Of a stretch of 5,164 bases of DNA, positions 1 to 5,164 are shown one piece after another; the first letter of the stretch is position 1, and each line of letters begins with the position of its first letter. The position numbers and the translations under genes were made by a program. Source of the DNA: an uncultured bacterium (GTDB lineage: Bacteria > CALINM01); assembly GCA_938045315.1 (NCBI GenBank), contig CALINM010000131.1, forward strand, positions 1-5,164, written 5' to 3'. The notes below the pieces were generated by a model that saw only the letters and a program-made list of their open reading frames with translations, made no database searches and was not told the origin of the DNA.

Positions 1-879
1 ATAGATATTGTAGTATCTGCCATTTCAGGCATTTCAGGGATTAAACCTACATATTATTCTGTGAACGCTGGCAAGTATGTAGCTTTAGCTAATAAAGAAT
101 CACTGGTTTCTGCAGGAGAAATAATAATTAAAAGGGCTAAAGAAAAAAAATCTGTTATTTTGCCTGTTGATAGTGAACATAGCGCAATATTTCAATTATT
201 AGAAGGGAAAAGAAAAAAAGAGATAAGAAATATTGTAATACCTGCGTCAGGGGGGCCTTTTATAGACTATGAATTAGAGGAACTTAAAGATATTGATGTT
301 AAAAAGGCTTTAAATCATCCTATATGGAAGATGGGTAAAAAAATTTCCATTGATTCAGCAACATTAGCCAATAAGGGACTTGAAGTTATAGAAGCTCATC
401 ATCTTTTCGGTATAGGTTATAACAAAATAAAAGTTTTAATACATAGACAGTGTATAGTGCATGGATTGTTGGAAATGGTTGATGGATCAATCTTTGCTCA
501 CATGGGATATCCAGATATGAAGTTGCCCATATCTTTTGCCATTTTATATCCAGAAAGGGTAAAAGCCGTAAGAAGATGTGGTTTAAAAGATTTTAGTAAA
601 TTAACTTTTGAAAGGGTAAATTTAAATAAATTCCCCTTTTTAAAATTAGCCTATCAGGTGGGAGTGGCAGGTAATTCTTATCCAGCAGTATTTAATACTG
701 CTGATGATATTGCAGTTAATGCTTTTTTAAATGGGAAAATTAAGTTTTTAGATATATACAGAATAGTAAGAGATTCAATTGATGCCCATAGGGCTTTTAA
801 AATTAACGATATAGAAGATATACATGAGATAGAGAAATGGACAAAAGATTTTATAAACAATAAAATTAGAAATTTATGA
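1..879 (+). CDS. dxr: 1-deoxy-D-xylulose 5-phosphate reductoisomerase, 5'-truncated by window edge
   Basis: Dxr (IspC) converts DXP to 2-C-methyl-D-erythritol 4-phosphate with NADPH and a divalent metal, the committed step of the MEP isoprenoid pathway in the cytosol. The frame is open from base 1, so the GTG at 61 is an internal valine and not the start. 292 residues remain. By alignment from memory with the ~398-residue E. coli enzyme, about 90 N-terminal residues (most of the NADPH-binding domain) are missing. Visible, in window residue numbers, are LANKESLV (29-36), the metal site PVDSEHS (D57, E59), the phosphate loop SGGPF (83-87), and the flap and active-site helix HPIWKMG...SIDSATLANKGLEVIEA. 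In that last block H106, W109, M111, S119, N124, K125, E128 and E131 are all kept. Two usually conserved motifs differ: HPQS reads HRQC (148-151) and the C-terminal NAANE reads NTADD (232-236). rseP follows after 14 bases, the common dxr-rseP order. Identity is near certain. Confidence 0.97.
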   Translation: MDIVVSAISGISGIKPTYYSVNAGKYVALANKESLVSAGEIIIKRAKEKKSVILPVDSEHSAIFQLLEGKRKKEIRNIVIPASGGPFIDYELEELKDIDVKKALNHPIWKMGKKISIDSATLANKGLEVIEAHHLFGIGYNKIKVLIHRQCIVHGLLEMVDGSIFAHMGYPDMKLPISFAILYPERVKAVRRCGLKDFSKLTFERVNLNKFPFLKLAYQVGVAGNSYPAVFNTADDIAVNAFLNGKIKFLDIYRIVRDSIDAHRAFKINDIEDIHEIEKWTKDFINNKIRNL

Positions 880-893
880 AATAAAGGAGTATT

Positions 894-1955
894 ATGATAA
901 GCATTCTGTCAGCAATTGTAGTTTTAGGTGTTTTAATACTTGTTCATGAATTTGGCCATTATGTTGTTGCGAGAATTATAAACGTAAAGGTATTAAAATT
1001 CTCCCTGGGTTTTGGACCAAAAATATTTGGGATAAGGGGAAAAGAAACAGAGTATCTTGTTTCTGCTTTTCCTTTAGGTGGCTATGTTAAATTGTATGGT
1101 GAGGAGTCTGAGGAAGAAGTACTTGAAGAACCAGAAAGGGCTTTTAGTAGACAAACCCCATTTAAAAAAATTGCTATAGTTATTGCTGGTCCACTATTTA
1201 ATTTTGTCTTTGCAATAATAGTTTTTATTTCCTTTAATTTTTTTGGATTTCAGACCCTATCAAATGTTATAGGTGATGTCAGGGATGGTTATCCAGCAAA
1301 AATGGCCGGCTTACAGAAAAATGACAGGATAATAAAGATTAATCAGAAAAATGTTAGGACTTGGGAAGAAATATCAAACATTATAAAAACAAGTGGAAAT
1401 ATGACATTAGAGATTGTTTTTGAAAGAGATGGGAAAACATATTTTACGAGAATTAGTCCAAAAATTGAAAGAATTAAGAATGTATTTGGAGAAGAGATTG
1501 ATATGCCTGTTTTAGGTATTGTATCATCAGATAAACTGATCAAAATATCATATCCAATACATGAATCTGTTTATAGGGGATTAAAGCAATTTTATGAACT
1601 AACAAAATTAACTTTAATTACAGTAGAAAAGTTAATTAAGAGAACTATACCTGTTTCTTCCCTTGGTGGACCAATTATGATATCCCAATTAGCAGGAGAA
1701 ACTGCTAAATCAGGTATCTATACTTTTTTGGCTTTTATGGCACTTTTAAGTGTAAATTTAGGTGTACTGAACTTGCTACCCATCCCAATACTTGATGGAG
1801 GGCATATTGTATTGTTCTTAATTGAAGCAATTATAAGGAAACCTGTTTCAGATAGATTTAAAGAAGCATATACCTATGTTGGTATGTTAATAATTATTCT
1901 TCTCACAATCACAGTATTCTATAATGATATAATGAGAATATTTGCAAATAGATGA
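894..1955 (+). CDS. rseP: RseP-type site-2 intramembrane zinc metalloprotease
   Basis: This inner-membrane site-2 protease (family M50) cuts transmembrane segments, for example of anti-sigma factors or leftover signal peptides. The 353-residue protein has the zinc motif HEFGH in its first membrane helix (H18, E19, H22). The third ligand is expected in the LNLLPIPILDGGH block (D301). Between them lie the membrane-reentrant FPLGGYVKLYGEE region (59-71), a second hydrophobic helix (about 93-118), one PDZ domain (about 122-190) and the SSLGGPIMI segment (255-263). Further hydrophobic helices lie at about 276-298 and 328-345. There is only one PDZ domain, as in many non-proteobacterial homologues, whereas E. 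coli RseP has two. The ATG is preceded by AAAGGAG (883-889), four bases upstream, and starts right at the first membrane helix, so the start is well supported. The 3' end overlaps tsaB by four bases. The substrate cannot be told from this window because no sigma/anti-sigma pair is present. Confidence 0.97.
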   Translation: MISILSAIVVLGVLILVHEFGHYVVARIINVKVLKFSLGFGPKIFGIRGKETEYLVSAFPLGGYVKLYGEESEEEVLEEPERAFSRQTPFKKIAIVIAGPLFNFVFAIIVFISFNFFGFQTLSNVIGDVRDGYPAKMAGLQKNDRIIKINQKNVRTWEEISNIIKTSGNMTLEIVFERDGKTYFTRISPKIERIKNVFGEEIDMPVLGIVSSDKLIKISYPIHESVYRGLKQFYELTKLTLITVEKLIKRTIPVSSLGGPIMISQLAGETAKSGIYTFLAFMALLSVNLGVLNLLPIPILDGGHIVLFLIEAIIRKPVSDRFKEAYTYVGMLIIILLTITVFYNDIMRIFANR

Positions 1956-2620
1956 ATTTCTTAAGTATTTCAACAACACAGTTAAGGGCATCGCTTAGTT
2001 ATTTCCGAAGTGATAAAAATGTAATTAATTTTGATTTTTCAAGGGATTTAGCACCATCAATATGGCTTTGCCAATCTATCGATTTGATAGAAAAAAATTA
2101 TAGAGATTTATTAGATACAATAGATTATATTGCTGTAGACATCGGTCCAGGGTCATTTACAGGTATTAAAGTAGGTCTTTCTTTTGCACAGAGTATAGCA
2201 ATTTCTAAAAATTTATTTATTGTTCCAATAAAGTCGTGTGCTGGACTTGCATTTTTCGGTATTGATGGGTACAAGATAGCAACAATAACCAACGCCCACA
2301 GAAATCTTTTCTATTTTGCTCTTTATGAAAAAGAAAAAAATAATCTTAAAGAGATCATTGAAGTATCATCACTACCATTAGATCAAATATTAAAAGAATT
2401 GGAAAAATATGGGAAAGAAGAGATATGTACAATAACTGAAAAAGAAATTGAACATTTATTCTCTGCGAAGGGTTATTTCACGATTGCCAATATCCAGAAT
2501 CTATCTTATGCTGTGGGAGAGCTAAGTAAAAAAATCAGGGAAAAGTTTAAAAATATCTTACCAGGAAATATAGAACCTTTATTCCTTAGGCAACCCGATA
2601 TAAATTTTAAAGTGAAATAA
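1952..2620 (+). CDS. tsaB: tRNA N6-threonylcarbamoyladenosine (t6A) biosynthesis protein TsaB
   Basis: TsaB (YeaZ) is the non-catalytic ASKHA-fold partner of TsaD. With TsaE it forms the complex that puts the threonylcarbamoyl group on A37 of ANN-decoding tRNAs. The 222-residue length is normal. The hallmark is [16 protein letters not shown] (61-76), matching the family's GPGSFTGLRIG. Also visible are the strand-turn [12 protein letters not shown] (114-125), standing where the family usually has DARRGEVYxALY, and the C-terminal PLFLRQPD, like the usual PLYLRxPD. The start is the ATG of an ATGA overlap with the rseP stop. It has no good Shine-Dalgarno (only GAGA 14 bases upstream), so translation is probably coupled to rseP. 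An ATG here gives the full first beta strand. The usual N-terminal AIDTS is SISTT, so the conserved aspartate is replaced by Ser7. The sequence is divergent overall, but the family call is secure. Confidence 0.93.
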   Translation: MNFLSISTTQLRASLSYFRSDKNVINFDFSRDLAPSIWLCQSIDLIEKNYRDLLDTIDYIAVDIGPGSFTGIKVGLSFAQSIAISKNLFIVPIKSCAGLAFFGIDGYKIATITNAHRNLFYFALYEKEKNNLKEIIEVSSLPLDQILKELEKYGKEEICTITEKEIEHLFSAKGYFTIANIQNLSYAVGELSKKIREKFKNILPGNIEPLFLRQPDINFKVK

Positions 2621-2687
2621 TTTTTTTATTGAAAATAAAATTTTTTTATGCATAATAAAGTTAACCTTTTGCGAGGAGGATTTTTAT
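2621..2687 (+). promoter_or_regulatory. Candidate sigma-70 promoter and leader of sucCD
   Basis: This gap between tsaB and sucC is almost pure A/T. It contains TTGAAA (2629-2634, 5 of 6 to the -35 consensus), a 16-base spacer and CATAAT (2651-2656, 5 of 6 to the -10 consensus). Transcription would start near 2663, giving a leader of about 25 bases. That is just enough for the Shine-Dalgarno GAGGAGGA (2673-2680), which ends seven bases before the sucC ATG. A weak all-A/T hairpin (TTTTAT 2624-2629 with ATAAAA 2635-2640) followed by seven T residues overlaps the -35 box. It could slightly attenuate read-through from tsaB, but without G/C pairs I do not call it a terminator. The promoter rests on consensus match alone in AT-rich DNA, where such matches are common. 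Confidence 0.55.
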
Positions 2688-3854
2688 ATGAATATACATG
2701 AGTATCAGGCAAAAGAAATATTAAAAAAATTTGGTGTTCCAGTTCCAGATGGCGGTGTGGCTTTTAATCCAGAAGAGGCTTATAATGTGGCTAAAAGGTT
2801 AAATACAAACATTTATGTAGTAAAAGCACAGATTCATGCGGGCGGGAGGGGAAAGGCAGGTGGTGTTAAGGTATGTAATTCACCCGATGATGTAAGAAAG
2901 GCAGCTCAGGAACTTCTTGGCAAGAAACTAATTACCCATCAAACTGGTCCTGAAGGTAAAGAGGTATTAAAAGTATATGTAGAAGAAGGTTGTGAAGTTG
3001 CTAAGGAGCTTTATTTGGGTGTTGTAATTGATAGATCATCTGGAAAAATTACTGTAATGGTTTCCAGTGAAGGTGGTATGGAAATAGAGGAAGTAGCTGC
3101 AAAAACCCCTGAAAAAATTCTTAAAGAAAAGATCAATCCTTCAATAGGAATTATGCCTTTTCAAGCAAGAAAATTAGCCTATGGACTAGGATTAAAAGAT
3201 AAAGAAGCTCAATCAATGACAAAGTTTATAATAGCTCTCGTTAAATGTTTTGAAGCTTGTGATTGTTCCTTGGCGGAGATAAATCCTCTTGCGGTTTTAA
3301 AAAGTGGAGAGGTTCTTGCCCTTGATGCTAAGATGAATTTTGATGATAATGCCCTATTCAGGCACAAAGATATAGAGCAACTACGGGATTTTACAGAGGA
3401 AGATCCTAGGGAAGTAGAGGCAAGTAAATATGATTTGTCCTATATTGGATTAACAGGAAATATTGGTTGTATGGTAAATGGAGCTGGTTTAGCTATGGCA
3501 ACAATGGATATTATTAAACTTCACGGCGGTGAACCAGCTAATTTTCTTGATGTTGGTGGTGGTGCTTCAACGGAAAAGGTTACAGAGGCATTTAAGATCA
3601 TATTGTCTGATAAGAACGTTAAAGCAGTTCTTGTTAATATTTTTGGTGGCATAATGAAATGTGATGTCATTGCTCAGGGTATAATTGAAGCTGCAAAAAT
3701 TGTATCATTAAAAGTTCCAGTGGTCGTAAGGCTTGAAGGTACTAATGTTGAATTAGGAAAGAAGATGCTCGCAGAATCTGGACTTAATTTGATTTCAGCG
3801 GATAGCATGAGTGATGCTGCAAGAAAAGTTGTTGAAGCTGCAAGAGGTAATTAA
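2688..3854 (+). CDS. sucC: Succinyl-CoA synthetase (ADP-forming type) beta subunit
   Basis: SucC is the nucleotide-binding beta subunit of succinyl-CoA synthetase, which interconverts succinyl-CoA + ADP/GDP + Pi and succinate + CoA + ATP/GTP in the TCA cycle. Its 388 residues equal the E. coli length, and the numbering stays in register at every motif I compared. The N-terminal ATP-grasp domain (about 1-240) shows [10 protein letters not shown], Lys46 in [16 protein letters not shown], and the Mg2+ ligands Asn199 (EINP) and Asp213 (LDAK). The C-terminal CoA-ligase domain (about 245-388) shows [42 protein letters not shown] and VVRLEGTN. Pro20 is present as in E. coli, so ATP use is plausible, but the sequence alone does not settle ATP versus GTP. 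It is not the longer citryl-CoA synthetase relative. The ATG has a strong Shine-Dalgarno (2673-2680). sucD follows after 18 bases. Confidence 0.99.
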   Translation: MNIHEYQAKEILKKFGVPVPDGGVAFNPEEAYNVAKRLNTNIYVVKAQIHAGGRGKAGGVKVCNSPDDVRKAAQELLGKKLITHQTGPEGKEVLKVYVEEGCEVAKELYLGVVIDRSSGKITVMVSSEGGMEIEEVAAKTPEKILKEKINPSIGIMPFQARKLAYGLGLKDKEAQSMTKFIIALVKCFEACDCSLAEINPLAVLKSGEVLALDAKMNFDDNALFRHKDIEQLRDFTEEDPREVEASKYDLSYIGLTGNIGCMVNGAGLAMATMDIIKLHGGEPANFLDVGGGASTEKVTEAFKIILSDKNVKAVLVNIFGGIMKCDVIAQGIIEAAKIVSLKVPVVVRLEGTNVELGKKMLAESGLNLISADSMSDAARKVVEAARGN

Positions 3855-3858
3855 TAAA

Positions 3859-3865
3859 AAGGAGG
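3859..3865 (+). promoter_or_regulatory. Ribosome binding site of sucD
   Basis: AAGGAGG lies seven bases before the sucD ATG, inside the 18-base gap after the sucC stop. It is a near-perfect anti-16S match and fixes the sucD start. It also allows sucD to be translated independently of sucC, as expected for subunits needed in equal amounts. Confidence 0.85.
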
Positions 3866-3872
3866 ATTTAAG

Positions 3873-4748
3873 ATGGCAATACTAGTTGATAAAAATACAA
3901 GATTAATTACTCAAGGGATAACGGGTAGTGCAGGGCTTTTTCATTCAAAGGGATGTAGAGATTATGGTACAAATGTAGTTGGTGGAGTTACACCTGGAAA
4001 AGGAGGCACTATTGTAGAAGGTTTTCCAGTTTTTGATACTGTCTATGAAGCAGTAAGAAAAACTGGAGCCAATGCATCAATGATTTTCGTTCCCGCCCCT
4101 TTTGCTGCTGATGCAATACTTGAAGCCATTGATGCGGGTATAGAGATTATAGTATGTATAACAGAAGGTATTCCAGTTCTTGATATGGTAAAGGTAAAAA
4201 ATATTCTCAATTCAAGCAAAAGCAGGCTTATTGGTCCCAACTGCCCTGGTATTATAACACCGGGTCAGTGTAAGATTGGTATTATGCCAGGATACATTCA
4301 TAAAGAAGGTAATGTTGGTTTAGTTTCAAGATCTGGAACGCTTACCTATGAAGCTGTTTATCAATTAACTCAGTTGGGCATAGGGCAATCTACATGTGTT
4401 GGTATTGGTGGAGATCCTATTAATGGGACTAATTTTGTTGATTGTATAAAATTATTTAATGAAGACCCTGATACGGAAGCAATCATAATGATTGGTGAAA
4501 TTGGTGGAACTGCAGAAGAGGAAGCAGCACTCTACATTAAAGAGAATGTAAAAAAACCTGTTGTAGGTTATATTGCAGGTTTAACAGCACCAAAGGGAAA
4601 AAGAATGGGACATGCAGGAGCAATTATTAGTGGAGGTAAAGGAACTGCTTCTGAAAAAATTAATGCCATGGAGGAAGCGGGGATTATAGTTGCCAAAAGC
4701 CCTGCTGAAATTGGTGTAACGTTAAAAGAAGCTCTGAAAAATAAATAA
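3873..4748 (+). CDS. sucD: Succinyl-CoA synthetase alpha subunit
   Basis: SucD is the alpha subunit. It binds CoA in its N-terminal Rossmann domain and carries the histidine that is transiently phosphorylated during catalysis. The 291 residues compare with 289 in E. coli. Visible are the CoA-binding [13 protein letters not shown] (15-27), [12 protein letters not shown] (35-46), [14 protein letters not shown] (73-86), [18 protein letters not shown] (120-137), [10 protein letters not shown] (152-161), [13 protein letters not shown] (176-188), MIGEIGG (206-212) with Glu209, and [18 protein letters not shown] (245-262). His247 corresponds to the E. coli phosphohistidine (246 in mature numbering), and Glu209 to the glutamate that supports it. 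Nothing catalytic is missing. It forms the sucCD pair with the gene upstream. No clear intrinsic terminator with a G/C stem and T-run follows the stop at 4746-4748. Confidence 0.99.
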   Translation: MAILVDKNTRLITQGITGSAGLFHSKGCRDYGTNVVGGVTPGKGGTIVEGFPVFDTVYEAVRKTGANASMIFVPAPFAADAILEAIDAGIEIIVCITEGIPVLDMVKVKNILNSSKSRLIGPNCPGIITPGQCKIGIMPGYIHKEGNVGLVSRSGTLTYEAVYQLTQLGIGQSTCVGIGGDPINGTNFVDCIKLFNEDPDTEAIIMIGEIGGTAEEEAALYIKENVKKPVVGYIAGLTAPKGKRMGHAGAIISGGKGTASEKINAMEEAGIIVAKSPAEIGVTLKEALKNK

Positions 4749-4753
4749 GCTTC

Positions 4754-5164
4754 TTATTGGAGTAAATTATTTAGAAAAAGAAGTTTTTCTCCTAACTTCT
4801 TACCAATTTCATTATTTTAGTTAATGTTTAACTGTATGCTTTAGTGTTTGTAAGCTTTTTCTATATCACCAAATATTTAATAGCAGAATCAAAGATTACC
4901 GTGTACTTCTTCATGTCCGGGATAAGCATTTGCAAAGGAAAGAAGGTAATCTTTTGCTCTATTAAAGTTATTAGTTTCAAAAGGGCTTAAACCAGCAAAA
5001 TATTTAGATGTTACATAAATAAGTATAGTTTAATTGTTTTATCAAAATGTCTGTTTGAATCAAAATAACTTTTATGAGAATTTCTCTAAAAAGCTATAGA
5101 TTTTATAGATAGATGGTATTTATTGTCTTAATCAATGACAATTTTAAAATATTTTTCTACCAAA
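4754..5164 (-). pseudogene. Decayed tetratricopeptide-repeat (TPR) protein gene, 3' part
   Basis: No intact gene is present here, but the - strand reads as TPR protein in broken pieces. From 5163 down to 5011, one frame gives LVEKYFKIVID, stop, DNKYHLSIKSIAF, stop, then SYFDSNRHFDKTIKLY. A second frame (5029 to 4892) is open for 46 codons and contains YFAGLSPFETNNFNRAKDYL, followed by SFANAYPGHEEVHGNL. A 20-base patch in the first frame (4890-4871) gives DSAIKY. The second frame then resumes at 4870 with GDIEKAYKH, stop (4843-4841), SIQLNIN, stop (4819-4817), and NNEIGKKLGEKLL. It ends at a stop at 4756-4754. The Gly/Ala/Pro spacing of TPR consensus (positions 8, 20, 32) is seen in the middle unit. 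Several stops and at least three frame changes in 410 bases, next to perfectly intact sucCD, argue for true decay over sequencing error. TPR modules mediate protein binding, but the original partner is unknown. The 5' part lies beyond the window. Confidence 0.72.
4891..4954. repeat. 10-bp perfect inverted repeat, 44-base spacing
   Basis: AAAGATTACC (4891-4900) and GGTAATCTTT (4945-4954) are perfect reverse complements. A further AGCA/TGCT pair lies outside (4882-4885 with 4955-4958) across a five-base bulge, and TTCTT/AAGAA lies inside (4907-4911 with 4940-4944). It sits within the TPR pseudogene. The spacing is too long for an ordinary terminator, and there is only a four-base T-run after it. 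The repeat is real, but its function is unknown and it may be chance in AT-rich DNA. Confidence 0.6.

Noticed and set aside
21-38. Perfect 9-bp tandem repeat CATTTCAGG x2 at the window start
   Set aside because: It encodes ISG-ISG exactly where Dxr proteins have an equal-length VG-AAG type segment, so there is no insertion and the repeat is probably coincidental.
61-63. GTG at 61 as the start of dxr
   Set aside because: The frame is open back to base 1 and residues 1-20 (IDIVVSAISGISGIKPTYYS) match the Dxr segment before AGK...LANKESLV, so 61 is internal.
1343-1543. Reverse-strand open frame inside rseP
   Set aside because: It lies wholly antisense to a conserved PDZ-domain coding region and has a hydrophobic, unrecognisable product; a shadow of the real gene.
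2624-2647. A/T-only hairpin plus T7 as a tsaB terminator
   Set aside because: The six-pair stem has no G/C pair and overlaps the candidate -35 box of sucC; it is too weak to call.
2688-4748. Citryl-CoA synthetase (reductive TCA cycle) instead of succinyl-CoA synthetase
   Set aside because: Lengths (388 and 291) and residue numbering match E. coli SucC/SucD closely, whereas the citryl-CoA synthetase large subunit is longer.
4913-4990. 25-codon + strand ORF starting ATGTCCGGG
   Set aside because: No Shine-Dalgarno, basic and featureless product, and it is antisense to the better-supported TPR frame on the - strand.

Overview
The window is an AT-rich stretch of bacterial chromosome (G+C roughly one third by eye). 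Five intact or nearly intact housekeeping genes lie on the + strand, followed by a decayed gene on the - strand. The MEP isoprenoid pathway, an RseP site-2 protease and an E. coli-type SucCD suggest a low-GC bacterium, probably diderm. The style of SucC/SucD and RseP reminds me of Deferribacterota or Aquificota, but this is an impression and no gene here is diagnostic.

Layout. Positions 1-879 hold the 3' three quarters of dxr (MEP pathway). After 14 bases comes rseP (894-1955), which overlaps tsaB (1952-2620) by an ATGA junction. These three look like one transcription unit whose promoter lies upstream of the window. A 67-base AT-rich gap (2621-2687) carries a good sigma-70-type promoter candidate and a strong Shine-Dalgarno. 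It is followed by sucC (2688-3854) and sucD (3873-4748), the two subunits of succinyl-CoA synthetase, 18 bases apart and each with its own strong ribosome binding site.

The last 416 bases (4749-5164) contain no intact gene. Read on the - strand, they translate in pieces into tetratricopeptide-repeat (TPR) sequence broken by stop codons and frame changes. I call this a TPR pseudogene that converges on sucD, with its last stop only 5 bases from the sucD stop. Its 5' part lies beyond the window.

Functionally the window combines envelope and isoprenoid genes (dxr, rseP), tRNA t6A modification (tsaB) and central carbon metabolism (sucCD). The first three share a transcript by position, not by pathway. 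I found no mobile element, CRISPR array, RNA gene or new defence-like system. The most interesting items are the unannotated TPR pseudogene and some unusual residues in otherwise conserved motifs of Dxr and TsaB.
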